A stretch of 64,000 bases of DNA from Nitrosomonas sp. Nm34 (GCF_900113925.1 NZ_FORD01000005.1:62001-126000); one strand, 5' to 3'; positions 16,402-26,510 are shown, numbered from the stretch's first letter. The notes: generated from the letters alone by a model not told the origin. Program-made: numbers and translations.

Positions 16402-17567
16402 AAATTACGTTACCTATAGTGGGCTTCGTTTTATTTGCACTACTGGCAGGGTGCAATCAGAATCAGTCTCCTCAATCTTCTCAAAATGAGGAAGTTACAC
16501 AACAGGAATCAGAAGCTGAAAGGGATATTAATAGTATTACTATCCGACCTGAATTGGCAAACAGACTGAAAATTGGCCAACCTATGCTGGTTGATCTGGC
16601 TGATAGGATACAAGTTCCCAGCCGAGTTCAGGTGGATGAGGAAAGGACAGCGAAAATTGGCTCTTACGTAACAGGGCGTATCATCAATTTGTTTGTCGTA
16701 TTGGGGGATTACGTTAAAGCAGGTGATCGATTGGCACGTATTACCAGCCCAGAGTTAACGCAATCACAACTGGCCTATTTACGTGCTCAATCGCGCGTCG
16801 TCGTGACTCAGAAAGCGGCTGAGCGTGCAAAGTATCTTTTGGTCGCTGATGTCATACCCCTTGCGGAAGTTGAACGTCGGCAGTCCGAGCTGGAAATTGC
16901 CCAGGCTGAACTGAGTGCGGCAACAGATCAATTAAGGTTGTTTGGAATGAGTAGTACTGAATTAAAAGAACTCTCTAAAAAAGGAAAGATTCTACCGTGG
17001 CTTGATATCAAGTCAACCAGAGAAGGCTACATTATTGAGCGTAACGTCATTGTAGGCCAAGTGGTGCAACCTTCTGACCCACTATTTCAGGTTGCTGATC
17101 TTTCTTCCGTGTGGGTGGTTGGAGATGTGCCGGAGCAAATCGCCAGGGATGTTCGGCTCGGTCAGCATGTACAAATTGATGTTCCTGCCATAGGCAATAG
17201 TGGACGTGATGGGGTGATCATTTTTGTCTCGGATATCGTCAATCGCGTCACGCGCACTGTGATGACTCGGGTTTTAGTGGAGAATCGGGATCGTAAACTT
17301 AAGCCCGATATGCTGGCGAATATGCACATTACCGATCCGCAGCATAAAACATTGGTTGTTCCAGAGGCGGCGGTGGTACGTGAATTGAACCAGGATTATA
17401 TTTTTCTCGCAAAAAGTGATGATCGTTTTGAGCGAATACCGGTTGAATTGGGGCCCGAAGTTGCTGATTTCCGTCCGGTGCTGAGTGGACTCACAGAGGG
17501 GCAGCGTATTGTAATAGAAGGCGCTTATCATTTAGACAGCGAGCGTAAGCTTGCTGAGTTGGAGTAA
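16398..17567 (+). CDS. Metal RND efflux adaptor, CzcB/CusB type lipoprotein
   Basis: A 389-residue membrane fusion protein. A lipobox (LFALLAGC, Cys18) anchors it. The barrel-hairpin order is clear: RIINLFVVLGDYVKAGDRLARI, a coiled-coil hairpin (QKAAERAKYLLVADVIPLAEVERRQ-type), and a lipoyl half YIIERNVIVGQVVQPSDPLFQV. SSVWVVGDVPEQ is typical of CzcB/CusB. It links the outer-membrane duct and the RND pump, being encoded between them with an ATGA overlap upstream and 6 bases downstream. Confidence 0.88.
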   Translation: MKITLPIVGFVLFALLAGCNQNQSPQSSQNEEVTQQESEAERDINSITIRPELANRLKIGQPMLVDLADRIQVPSRVQVDEERTAKIGSYVTGRIINLFVVLGDYVKAGDRLARITSPELTQSQLAYLRAQSRVVVTQKAAERAKYLLVADVIPLAEVERRQSELEIAQAELSAATDQLRLFGMSSTELKELSKKGKILPWLDIKSTREGYIIERNVIVGQVVQPSDPLFQVADLSSVWVVGDVPEQIARDVRLGQHVQIDVPAIGNSGRDGVIIFVSDIVNRVTRTVMTRVLVENRDRKLKPDMLANMHITDPQHKTLVVPEAAVVRELNQDYIFLAKSDDRFERIPVELGPEVADFRPVLSGLTEGQRIVIEGAYHLDSERKLAELE

Positions 17568-17573
17568 TGTGTG

Positions 17574-20500
17574 ATGGCAGCAATTGTACGTGCCATGTTA
17601 AACCAGCGCCTGCTGGTTTTAGTGATCGGGTTAGCGCTATGTGTTGCTGGCGGGTTTGCTGCTAAAAACCTTTCTGTGGATGCATTTCCTGACGTGACCA
17701 ATATTCAGGTGCAAGTGGCGACTGTTGCAATAGGCCGCAGCCCGGAGGAAATGGAGCGATTAGTCACTGTGCCGGTTGAAATTGCCATGACGGGCTTGCC
17801 GGGATTAGTCGAGATGCGCTCTCTGAATAAGAGTGGATTATCACTCATCACATTGGTTTTCACGGATGAAACCGATGTGTTTTTTGCGCGCCAGCTCGTG
17901 ATGGAACGGATTATTGATGTGACGCCACGGTTGATCCGTGGCATTACACCGGTACTTGGGCCCGTTTCCACTGGTCTGGGTGAAGTTTATCAATATACGA
18001 TAGAGCATCCGAATGATGGTAAGCGGGCATTGACTGAAGAGGAGCTGACTGAGCGGCGTACCATACAGGATTGGGTGGTGCGTCCAATGTTGCGCTCTAT
18101 CCGGGGTGTGGCAGAAATCAATTCCATTGGCGGACATGTCAAGGAATACCAGGTATACGTCGACCCTAACAAGTTGCGGCATTATGATTTAACCCTAACC
18201 ACAGTTGATCGCGCACTGGCCAGTAACAATGCCAATGCCAGCGGAAATATATTAGCAATGCACTATGAGCAATACCTGATTCGCGGAGTGGGTTTAATTA
18301 CTACGCTGGATGATATCCGCAATATCATCCTTAAGGAAGTGGGTGGGGTGCCGATCTATGTGCGTGACGTGGCGGAAGTAAGATTTGGTGGTGAAGTTCG
18401 CCAGGGCGCGAGCATCAAAAATGGCTACACTGAATCGGTGACGGGTATTGTTATGATGCTGCGCGGGGGCAATGCCAAGGAGATTGTGGGGCGGATTAAG
18501 GAAAAAGTCGCTGAAATTAATGAGCGTGGCTTGCTGCCAGATGGTCTGCAGATCGTGCCGTTTTATGATCGAACGGATTTGGTGGATGGTGCCTTAGCAA
18601 CTGTTCAGAGTACCTTAGCCGAATCGCTGATTCTCGTCATTGTAGTGTTATCCATCTTTCTTGGAACCGTTCGAACCAGTGTCGTCGTATGCTTCACACT
18701 GATCATTACTCCGCTCGTCACCTTTATAGTGATGAATTACTACGGTCTGCCTGCTAATTTGATGTCTTTAGGTGGGTTGACGATTGCTTTAGGGATGATG
18801 GTAGATCCCACTGTGGTAGTGGTTGAAAATATCTACCAGCGTCTTGGTCAAGCAAAGGGGACGGATCAATCCAAATTCGAGATTATCGTTAAGGCAGTGG
18901 CTGAAGTCGGCACACCAGTCATTTTTGGCGTATTCGTGACCATTTTGGTGTTTATACCGCTCATGACACTGGAAGGCATGGAGGGAAAAACATTCAGTCC
19001 ACTGGCGATCACGATTGCGCTCTCATTGCTGATTGCACTCTTTGTATCTGTGCTGTTGTCACCCGTGCTGAGTGACTATCTATTGACTGGTGGCAGCGAG
19101 CATGACACCAGAATTGTTGCCGCTCTTAAGCATGGCTACCTGCACATCTTTAATCTGGCAATGCGTAATCAGAAAAAGACCATGATTATTGCAATCAGCT
19201 CGTTGATGGTTGCCTTTGCATTGTTCCCGCTCTTGGGTAAATCGTTTATTCCAATCATGAAAGAAGGGGCAGTGACCCCCGTTATTATTCGGGCGCCTTC
19301 CATTTCTCTGGAAGAAGCCATCGAGCTGGAGACAGAAGCGATGCAGAAGATTGCCGCCATACCGGGGGTTAAGTCTGTGGTATCCAAGCTAGGGCGTGGG
19401 GACACACCGGCAGATCCGGCCTCACAGAATGAGTCAGACCCAATTGCGGATCTGGATCTGGCAGGATCCGGTCGCACCCAGGCAGAAATTGAAGAAGATA
19501 TTCGTAAAGCGTTGGCAGATCTGCCAGGGGTCAATATCGTGCTCTCCCAGCCAATTGCACAGCGGGTGGACGAGATGGTAACCGGAGTCCGCTCCCAAGT
19601 CGCAATTAAAATTTTTGGTGATGATCTGGAAGAATTGCGCAAGCTATCTGAGCAAGTCGCACGCATTGTCAAGTCAACGCGCGGAGCGAGGGATATCCGC
19701 ATTGAACGTTTATCAGGTCAGCAGGAATTGACTATTAATATTGATCGTCGCGCGATTGCCCGCCATGGCCTCAATGTGTCTGATGTTAACGAGCTGATTG
19801 CTACCGCCATTGGCGGTAAAGCAGTGACTCAGATTTTTGAAGGTGAGCGCCGCTTTACACTGCTTTTGAGGTTCCCGGAAGGATTTCGCCATGATGTGGA
19901 AGCGATCAAGGATCTTCTCTTGTTAAGGCCCGCCAGCACGGCTGCACCGGCTGGAGCGAAGAGTGGTGGCATGCTGATACCCCTCAGCGCAGTAGCAGAT
20001 ATTAAGGTGGTTGACGGTCCGGCAATTATTTCACGTGAATTTGCTAAACGCCGGGTGGTGGTGGGCGCTAATGTACATGAGCGCGACATGGGAGGTTTCG
20101 TCGCAGAGCTTCAGAAGCGTACTGCGAAAGAAATTAAATTACCTCCCGGCTATTATTTTGTCTGGGGTGGGCAGTTCGAGAATATGGAGCGAGCCATGGC
20201 AACACTTGGTGTGATTGTACCCGTTACCTTGGCGGCAATTTTCTTCTTGCTGTTCATGTTGTTTAACTCAGTCAAACTTGCCGGGCTCATTTATTTAGTT
20301 TTACCGTTTGCTTCAGTGGGAGGAATTGTTGGTCTCTTTGTGACGGGCGAGTACCTCTCTGTCCCAGCTTCAGTAGGCTTCATCGCAGTATGGGGTACAT
20401 CCATATTGAATGGTGTCGTGCTCATTTCTTTTATTCGTGAATTGCGTGAGCAAGGACTGAGTGTAGAGGAAGCAGTGAGAAAAGCTTGTACGCAGCGCTT

Positions 20501-20741
20501 TCGTCCTGTCATGATGACCGCAGCCACAACCGTTCTGGGTTTAGCGCCATTTCTGGTGGCGACAGGTCTGGGTTCTGAAGTACAGAAACCGCTCGCTATT
20601 GTGGTGGTCTGTGGTTTGACAACAGCGACGCTGATGACGATGGTGGTCATGCCCATGCTGTATCGCTGGTTTGATGATAAGCCTGCATACGTTAACTCAA
20701 CCTTAGCACCGGACCAAATCCATGATTACTCAAAATTTTAA
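17574..20741 (+). CDS. Heavy-metal RND efflux pump, CzcA/CusA family
   Basis: A 1055-residue RND transporter of the heavy-metal branch: twelve membrane segments and two large periplasmic loops (start VRAMLNQRLLVLVIGLALCV; SVDAFPDVTNIQVQV early). The segment-4 motif reads LTIALGMMVDPTVVVVEN. Zn/Co/Cd pumps have DFG before this Asp and Cu/Ag pumps have AIAIGAMVDA, so the metal cannot be assigned from this motif. ATG at 17574 is preferred over GTG at 17571. It uses proton flow to export metal ions with the two preceding gene products. Confidence 0.9.
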   Translation: MAAIVRAMLNQRLLVLVIGLALCVAGGFAAKNLSVDAFPDVTNIQVQVATVAIGRSPEEMERLVTVPVEIAMTGLPGLVEMRSLNKSGLSLITLVFTDETDVFFARQLVMERIIDVTPRLIRGITPVLGPVSTGLGEVYQYTIEHPNDGKRALTEEELTERRTIQDWVVRPMLRSIRGVAEINSIGGHVKEYQVYVDPNKLRHYDLTLTTVDRALASNNANASGNILAMHYEQYLIRGVGLITTLDDIRNIILKEVGGVPIYVRDVAEVRFGGEVRQGASIKNGYTESVTGIVMMLRGGNAKEIVGRIKEKVAEINERGLLPDGLQIVPFYDRTDLVDGALATVQSTLAESLILVIVVLSIFLGTVRTSVVVCFTLIITPLVTFIVMNYYGLPANLMSLGGLTIALGMMVDPTVVVVENIYQRLGQAKGTDQSKFEIIVKAVAEVGTPVIFGVFVTILVFIPLMTLEGMEGKTFSPLAITIALSLLIALFVSVLLSPVLSDYLLTGGSEHDTRIVAALKHGYLHIFNLAMRNQKKTMIIAISSLMVAFALFPLLGKSFIPIMKEGAVTPVIIRAPSISLEEAIELETEAMQKIAAIPGVKSVVSKLGRGDTPADPASQNESDPIADLDLAGSGRTQAEIEEDIRKALADLPGVNIVLSQPIAQRVDEMVTGVRSQVAIKIFGDDLEELRKLSEQVARIVKSTRGARDIRIERLSGQQELTINIDRRAIARHGLNVSDVNELIATAIGGKAVTQIFEGERRFTLLLRFPEGFRHDVEAIKDLLLLRPASTAAPAGAKSGGMLIPLSAVADIKVVDGPAIISREFAKRRVVVGANVHERDMGGFVAELQKRTAKEIKLPPGYYFVWGGQFENMERAMATLGVIVPVTLAAIFFLLFMLFNSVKLAGLIYLVLPFASVGGIVGLFVTGEYLSVPASVGFIAVWGTSILNGVVLISFIRELREQGLSVEEAVRKACTQRFRPVMMTAATTVLGLAPFLVATGLGSEVQKPLAIVVVCGLTTATLMTMVVMPMLYRWFDDKPAYVNSTLAPDQIHDYSKF

Positions 20742-20888
20742 GAATGTCTGATTACTTTCTCGGGAAAAGCCTAACATCCAAAATGTTGGAAACCAATGTA
20801 ATGGAGGGATAAAGTATCACTCGTAGGATCTAAGTGTCGTCTGATTATGTGATCTTATTTTATGCCAGGTTCTACGAGTCACTGCTGA

Positions 20889-22148
20889 TCACAGCACACG
20901 AAATGCGAGTACGGCTACCAAGGTAGGGGGTAGTGCAGCAATGAGGAGTCCCAGCGGGTGAATAGTTCCTTCCTCAAATTTTCCACGCAAAATAGCGATG
21001 CCAGCAGGATTCGGGGCATTAGCGATGACGGTCAAGCCGCCGCCTGTTACTGCACCGGCTACTAATGCTACTTTGAATTCCTGGCTTAAGCCATCGACTA
21101 ATGACCCTAAGTAAGTGAGTGCAGCATTGTCTGTAATCGCGGTTAATGCTGTAGCGCCAAAGTATACGGCTGTATCATCCATCTTCATCAAGATGGGTTG
21201 CAGCCACCATTGTTGCTGACCACCGAGTACTACCAGTCCACCCAGGAAGAAGGCTACTAGTAATGCTTCACGTAAGATAAGCGGATTCTGGTGCCGTTGA
21301 TAAGCCGTCGCAAATCCCAGGAAAAAGAGAAATGCTCCTATAAATACAGCAGGGTAGTGGGCAAATACGACGACTATTGTCAGAAACACCAAATGAACAA
21401 AAATTATAGATATCGGAACCGTGGATGCATTGGTGCTATCTTGTTGCCCCATATGTTTGAGTTCATGCCGGAATAACAGCATGGCTGAGCCTGCATTGAT
21501 AACCACTGCCAGCGCGGCCTTCCAGCCGAAAGTGGAGATCATGAACCAAATATCCCAATTCCATTTGGCAGCTACCATTAATACTGGCGGAGCTGCAAAA
21601 GGTGTGAGTGTGCCGCCAATAGAGATATTTACGAATAATACACCGACTGTGACGTATTTTAGTTTAGTAGAGACTTCTTTACTGAACAGCGTGTCACGCA
21701 GCATCAGCGCCGCCAGCGTCATTGCGGCGGGTTCAGTGATAAATGAACCCATTAGTGGCACGAAAGCTAACACCAGGAAATACATGGCCATGCCCTGGTT
21801 TAATGGTAAATAGCGTGCAGTCCACCGCACGGCAAATGCAGTGAACTCAAGAATGGGGCGCGTACCTGCAATTACCATAATCACAAATACAAATAACGGT
21901 TCAGTAAAGTCGCGTGAGTTGAGATAGTCAGTAGCTTCCTGCTTGCCGCTTATGGCAAACATAAAAAGCATCAAAACCATTGCCCAGAAACCGAATACTA
22001 CTTCGACTTCTCCCAGCAGATGCCAAATACCCGCATGACGCGGCTGGATATGGGCTAAATGCTCAAAATATTTTGTAGAAAAAGTATGAATCACTGCGAG
22101 TGCAAACAACACAGCGGCGATTAATTGAGTAGAAGTGGGATCACTCAT
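20889..22148 (-). CDS. Putative Na+/H+ antiporter (PF07399 type)
   Basis: A 419-residue protein with about eleven hydrophobic segments. It reads as the putative Na+/H+ antiporter family: FVPLMGSFITEPAAMTLAALML, VNISIGGTLTPFAAPPVLMV, ALTAITDNAALTYLGSLV and GGGLTVIANAPNPAGIAIL. The conserved Glu, Thr/Asp and Asn-Pro motifs are as in the ArsB/NhaD superfamily. It is convergent with the efflux operon. Ion specificity is not shown. Confidence 0.85.
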   Translation of the reverse strand: MSDPTSTQLIAAVLFALAVIHTFSTKYFEHLAHIQPRHAGIWHLLGEVEVVFGFWAMVLMLFMFAISGKQEATDYLNSRDFTEPLFVFVIMVIAGTRPILEFTAFAVRWTARYLPLNQGMAMYFLVLAFVPLMGSFITEPAAMTLAALMLRDTLFSKEVSTKLKYVTVGVLFVNISIGGTLTPFAAPPVLMVAAKWNWDIWFMISTFGWKAALAVVINAGSAMLLFRHELKHMGQQDSTNASTVPISIIFVHLVFLTIVVVFAHYPAVFIGAFLFFLGFATAYQRHQNPLILREALLVAFFLGGLVVLGGQQQWWLQPILMKMDDTAVYFGATALTAITDNAALTYLGSLVDGLSQEFKVALVAGAVTGGGLTVIANAPNPAGIAILRGKFEEGTIHPLGLLIAALPPTLVAVLAFRVL

Positions 22149-22361
22149 GCGATAAATTGTGTAGGTATCAATTGATGAAACATGAAAATACAGTATTATG
22201 AGATAAATTCGAGAAATTTCACTCGCTATAACTTCTCAGGATTTGAAAAATGATCAAAACTGTCTGAGTTTTATCGGAGAAAAATAAGCTTCAGTAGTAT
22301 TCGTTGAATTATATACTCAAACTTGAATGGTATTGCTGAAATAGAATTAATAGCTTATTTA

Positions 22362-22464
22362 ATTCCATTTCTAAATCAAAACTGACTTTGTCGGCTTCAC
22401 CTTGCCGTATTATTGATACTGTCTGCGGTTCGCCTTCGCGTTATTTTTGATTTGGAAATGGAAT
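22362..22464 (+). repeat. Interspersed repeat, copy 4
   Basis: The best copy by eye: ATTCCATTTCTAAATCAAA at the left and TTTGATTTGGAAATGGAAT at the right, near-perfect inverted ends of 19 bases. The interior has TGACTTTGTCGGCTTCACC and a GC-rich second half. Confidence 0.85.
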
Positions 22465-22499
22465 AAAATCAATTGGCTGGATTCAACATAACATAAGGA

Positions 22500-22788
22500 T
22501 CACGACAACACGGCTGGAAGAGCTGGAGGGAGACTGATATTAAGTAAGGACTTCTTGTCGCGGGCATCGTCCCGCGACGCCGTTTCAGCGATAATTCCAA
22601 CAAGCGCTGCTCTCATTACATCACAAACCCTTTGCAAAAGCCTGCAATTGTACAAAAAATTATTATTATCTTCTCGGAATCTGATTCCTCTAATTTCTAA
22701 TGATGAAACTCTTTTCCAAAATCCTTTCATCACAAAGAATTTAGGTTCCTTTTACAGTTTCTTTTATGCCGAACTCACGCTACATTAA
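22500..22788 (-). repeat. Left arm of inverted repeat flanking usp
   Basis: About 290 bases whose reverse complement resembles 23775-24033. Shared blocks on the minus strand are GTGAGTTCGGCATAA, AGCAGCGCTTGTTGGAAT, AACGGCG and CCAGCTCTTCCAGCCGTG. A 77-codon minus frame (22500-22733) spans this arm, but the other copy has lost it, so a protein is doubtful. It may be the remains of an insertion element end. Confidence 0.65.
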
Positions 22789-22897
22789 GAAACTTAAGTA
22801 TGAAGAAAAAATTAACATAATTATAAACATTTGAGGCTTCATTACTTAAATTGGTTTTACTGGTTAAATATGATAGCTATTTTTAAGGAATTAATTT

Positions 22898-23764
22898 ATG
22901 GAAGATAATTCTGTTGATCATAATCTACTGCTTGCTACCGACCTTAGCTGTCGATGCGACCGTGCATTGGACCGTGCGGCGCAACTAGCTAAAGCCTGGG
23001 AAGCTAGATTATTAGTGGTGCATGCAATTGATCCTGCTTATGCTGCTCGCTATGTGAAGGTTACGCAGGAGCTGCCTTCGTGGCGCCGTCCAGAGGATTA
23101 CCGGACTATTGCATCACGTCGATTAAACAGGGATTTAGAGGCAGATAACATTGACGCTGAGATATACATGGCTGAAGGCGTGGCCCACAAAATCATACTT
23201 GAAGCTGCACGTAGAGAAAATAGCAATTTAGTGATCACTGGCGTAGGACGCGATGAACCTATCGCCCGTACTCAATTTGGAAGCACTCTAGATGAGCTGC
23301 TGCAAGAGTTATCGATTCCATTATTGATCGTGCGCCGTCGTGTTCGAGGGTCGTATCGGCATGTGGTAATAGCAACAGATTTCTCACCAGTTTCGCAACC
23401 TGCTCTTGAGATTGCGGTGCGCTGGTTCAGTGATGCACAACTAACGCTCTTCCACACATATGAGGGGGCTGGTTTGGGAGGAGACACAATGGTAAACGAG
23501 AAGCGGAAAGCTACTGCCAACAATCAGTGTGACAGCTTTCTTGCTCAAATGGCATTAGAACCCTCAGTTATAAATCGTCTTCATCGTGTGATTGAAAAAG
23601 GATACCCGGAAGTATTGCTGTGCGATTATGTACGTCATGAGGAGGTTGACCTTGTGGTGCTTGGTACACAAGGCCGCAAAGGATTGCTTAAAGCTATGAT
23701 TGGAAGTACAGCTCAAAATCTATTGCATCTACTGGAGTGTGATACCATGGTGGTACGAGGTTAA
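22898..23764 (+). CDS. Universal stress protein, two UspA domains
   Basis: A 288-residue protein made of two UspA domains (about 8-145 and 148-288). Each has the Rossmann-like start (NLLLATDLS; HVVIATDFSP) and an ATP-binding loop; the second carries GTQGRKGLLKAMIGSTAQNLL, matching the G-2X-G-9X-G(S/T) nucleotide motif. The first has GVGRDEPIARTQFGSTLDELL. AAGGA precedes the ATG. It is flanked on both sides by an inverted repeat, so it may have moved or may invert as a unit. Confidence 0.9.
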   Translation: MEDNSVDHNLLLATDLSCRCDRALDRAAQLAKAWEARLLVVHAIDPAYAARYVKVTQELPSWRRPEDYRTIASRRLNRDLEADNIDAEIYMAEGVAHKIILEAARRENSNLVITGVGRDEPIARTQFGSTLDELLQELSIPLLIVRRRVRGSYRHVVIATDFSPVSQPALEIAVRWFSDAQLTLFHTYEGAGLGGDTMVNEKRKATANNQCDSFLAQMALEPSVINRLHRVIEKGYPEVLLCDYVRHEEVDLVVLGTQGRKGLLKAMIGSTAQNLLHLLECDTMVVRG

Positions 23765-23774
23765 TAGTTTTCTA

Positions 23775-24033
23775 TTGTAACGTGAGTTCGACATAAGAAA
23801 AATAATAAAAGGAATCGGAATTTCTTATGATGAATCGATTTATGGAATGTTCAGATTCCGATGGATACGATAGTAGTGATTTAATGTGCGATTGGCGATT
23901 TTTTGAAGGGTTTGAGATATAGTGGGGGCAGCGCTTGTTGGAGTTATTGCTAAAACGGCGTTACGGCGAGGGAAGCTACGACAAGAAATAATATCAAGTT
24001 CCCTCAAGCTCTTCCAGCCGTGGTGTAATGATT
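23775..24033 (+). repeat. Right arm of inverted repeat flanking usp
   Basis: About 260 bases related to 22500-22788 in reverse orientation: GTGAGTTCGACATAAG at the inner end and AGCGCTTGTTGGAGTT, AACGGCG and CTCTTCCAGCCGTG toward the outer end. It is more decayed, and its reading frame is broken by stops. The inner ends lie directly next to the usp gene. Confidence 0.65.
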
Positions 24034-24327
24034 ATTATATCGATCTCATGCTATTTAGCTTGTATTTACTGCATGCCGGTAAATTTTCAGACAGCACTCT
24101 TAGAAGTCACTTGTTTGTAAATCATCGTGGAGGGTCGCGGTGAAAGCATTGTTATGGGGTAGGTTATCCAAAATGTTTGCATCAAAAATAGAATGGATAA
24201 GACTGGTCGACTCACTGCCAAGGCTTGTGAGAGACCCACATTGCCATCTGGACACAGATGTCACATAAACCAGAAAACAGACTGTAGTGTTGTTATTTCA
24301 AGCGCGTCAATTTATCACAACCCAGCA
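24034..24327. other. Gap with no clear feature
   Basis: About 290 bases between the usp repeat arm and the epimerase gene. No gene, repeat or terminator is convincing; some of it could be decayed mobile DNA. Confidence 0.4.
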
Positions 24328-25236
24328 TCACCTTTTGCCAAATAAGTCTTCCAGCGCTGCCGATAAATCAGTAAATTTGAATCTAAAATTATATTCTTGC
24401 AGTAATCTGGTAGGAACGATGTGATAACTGTTCAGCGCAAGCGCAGCTGCTTCACCTAATGCCAGTTTTAGTACAAAAGCCGGTGTAGGAAAGAACGCTG
24501 GCCGGTGCAGCGTCTTGCCAAGTGCAGCTGCAAATTCGCCGTATCGAACCGGATTGGGTGAAACGGCGTTGATCGGACCATGATAGCGCGTATCTAGTAC
24601 AGCGTTGCTGTATATCGAAACCAGATCATCAATATGAATCCATGGAAGCCATTGGTGCCCGTCACCGACCGGTCCACCTAATCCTATTTTGAATAAGGGC
24701 AGGAGTTTATCCAGCATGCCGCCATCACCCAATACTATACCCGTCCGGATGCTAATCCGACGTACCCCCTTGTTTTCGATTTTTGCAGCTTCTGCTTCCC
24801 AGTCTCGGCAGATGGTCTGCATAAAATCTGCTTGGGCAGGTACGTCATAGGATTCATTATAAACATCATCTCCTTCACCTGGGTAGATGCCGATAGCTGA
24901 AGCACAGACAAAGCATTCCAGACTGGCGGGGGCTGCGGCTACCAGCTTGCGGGCACTTACTATACGTGAATCATACATTTCGCGCTTGCGCTCTTTAGTC
25001 CAGCGGCCACTACCTATATTCTCGCCCATCAGATGGATGATGATCTGAATATTTTCTAATGCTTCAGCAGGTACCTCCTCTTTTGCATAGTTCCAGCTAA
25101 AGGCTGGTACACCCAGCTTCTGGCTTGCACGTGCCCCATTCCGGCTGAGTACCTTAATGGTATGATGGTCTTGTTTGAGGCGCTGTAGCAGGTGCCGGCC
25201 TACGAATCCTGTTGCGCCAGTAATGAGTATGTTCAT
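24328..25236 (-). CDS. TIGR01777-family epimerase (YfcH-like)
   Basis: A 302-residue NAD(P)-binding Rossmann protein. It starts MNILITGATGFVGRHLLQRL, giving the GxxGxxG motif, then IIHLMGENIGSGRWTKERK, SSAIGIYPG-like (ASAIGIYPGEGDD) and WLPWIHIDDLVSIY. These match the TIGR01777/YfcH family, nucleotide-sugar epimerase-like proteins of unclear substrate. The ATG at 25236 is used; a TTG 12 bases upstream would leave no ribosome-site spacing. Confidence 0.88.
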   Translation of the reverse strand: MNILITGATGFVGRHLLQRLKQDHHTIKVLSRNGARASQKLGVPAFSWNYAKEEVPAEALENIQIIIHLMGENIGSGRWTKERKREMYDSRIVSARKLVAAAPASLECFVCASAIGIYPGEGDDVYNESYDVPAQADFMQTICRDWEAEAAKIENKGVRRISIRTGIVLGDGGMLDKLLPLFKIGLGGPVGDGHQWLPWIHIDDLVSIYSNAVLDTRYHGPINAVSPNPVRYGEFAAALGKTLHRPAFFPTPAFVLKLALGEAAALALNSYHIVPTRLLQEYNFRFKFTDLSAALEDLFGKR

Positions 25237-25420
25237 TATATTTGGCAATTCCCAAGTTGATTAATGGCTCATTCAAGATACGTGTTCTTCGCATCTTCTC
25301 CGCATCAAATGGCAAGATACAAATCTAGCTAGAGAGTAAATGCAATGGAATTATTTAGAGTAGTTCCAATGATAGCGGACAATTATCTTATTTTTTAATC
25401 ATTTTTTATTGTATTGAAAT

Positions 25421-26143
25421 TTGACTCGTTATGCAGCGATGTTCCCTTTAGTAAGCGTAAGCGTTCTACTCACGGCCTGTGCCTTGCCTGTTGAAAATTT
25501 ATGGCCACCCCCTCCCAATTCCGTTGCCCGAACTGTTTATGTATCGCTTGATACATGGCATGCAATGATTGCTTTCCCTCAAAGCGAGGAAATGACAGTG
25601 AATAGTGCACACCAAGTAGAACATCAATTTCCTCAATTGCCTTCTTCCCTAGGCCATCTCCTACCTTTCATTCGCAATCAGCGTTTCGAGGAATGGGGCT
25701 ATGCCGAGCAAGCCTGGTATTTAGAAGGAAGGTGGGGTCTGACTGGGGTGATGCGAGCGCTTTTCTGGCCAACAGAAGGAGTGGTTGAAGTTGGCTGGTA
25801 TGACCAAGTGTGGGCGAATCGTACACCTCAGCCTCCTTCTGATCTTTTCATATTTCGCCTGAGTGAAGAAGGTTACCAGCGGTTACGCCATCACCTCGAT
25901 ACTACGATAGCGGACCGTAACTCTGTTACTGCTTTTGGAACTTCTTTGTTTTATCCTGCAAAACATTCGTACCATGTTCTCCATACCTGTCATCAGTATG
26001 CAGCTTACGCCTTGAGAGAGGCGGGGTTGCCTTTCTCCTCATTCTGGGCTTTCAGCAGAACTTCCTTTGCTTGGCAGTTACACCGCGCTGTGCAGATCGC
26101 AGAGAAGCAGTCAACAGCCATACCTTATAGTGAGCCTCAATAA
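25421..26143 (+). CDS. DUF2459-family lipoprotein
   Basis: A 240-residue protein with a lipobox-like signal (VSVLLTACALPVEN, Cys19). WGYAEQAWYLEGR, EVGWYDQVWANRTP and LHTCHQYAAYALREAGLP are typical blocks of DUF2459 (TIGR02117) proteins, whose function is not known. The start is TTG at 25421 or the ATG at 25439; the TTG gives a more complete signal. No operon partner. Confidence 0.75.
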   Translation: MTRYAAMFPLVSVSVLLTACALPVENLWPPPPNSVARTVYVSLDTWHAMIAFPQSEEMTVNSAHQVEHQFPQLPSSLGHLLPFIRNQRFEEWGYAEQAWYLEGRWGLTGVMRALFWPTEGVVEVGWYDQVWANRTPQPPSDLFIFRLSEEGYQRLRHHLDTTIADRNSVTAFGTSLFYPAKHSYHVLHTCHQYAAYALREAGLPFSSFWAFSRTSFAWQLHRAVQIAEKQSTAIPYSEPQ

Positions 26144-26234
26144 GATATTGGTTAAAATCACAAACTGAGTTATTTCCAATGCTACATACAAAATGGTAGG
26201 TTGCAAAAGTCTCAAACAGCGTAAGCAAGGATTT

Positions 26235-26338
26235 ATTCCATTTCTAGATCAAACCTGGTCTTGCTGACTTCTTCTTGCCATATTATTTTTATATTATCTG
26301 TGGATCGCATTCGTGTCACGTTTGATTTGGAAATGGAT
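26235..26338 (+). repeat. Interspersed repeat, copy 5
   Basis: Ends ATTCCATTTCTAGATCAAA and TTTGATTTGGAAATGGAT are well kept; the interior is diverged. It lies between the DUF2459 gene and the 3' side of aconitase. Confidence 0.8.
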
Positions 26339-26475
26339 TTAACTGCTTTATTAGGCGTTATATTGTGATACTTCATGGCAGCCAAGATGATCATTTATAG
26401 TGATATGGCTAGATGCTGGTAGCAATTAAATACCTTTAAGTCAGTTGTGGTACATAATCTTGTTAGCTCAGACAA

Positions 26476-26495
26476 GCTGGAGGATATCCTCCAGC
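26476..26495 (-). terminator. acnA: Perfect palindrome after aconitase
   Basis: A 20-base perfect palindrome centred on GGATATCC, 16 bases after the aconitase stop. There is no T-run on the aconitase side, so it may act as an mRNA end-stabiliser or a factor-dependent stop. Confidence 0.5.
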
Positions 26496-26510
26496 GCGCA
26501 TTAAAGTTTT

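Noticed and set aside
22500..22733. 77-codon minus-strand frame in the usp left repeat arm
   Set aside because: The matching frame is broken in the right arm, so it is probably repeat DNA and not a gene.
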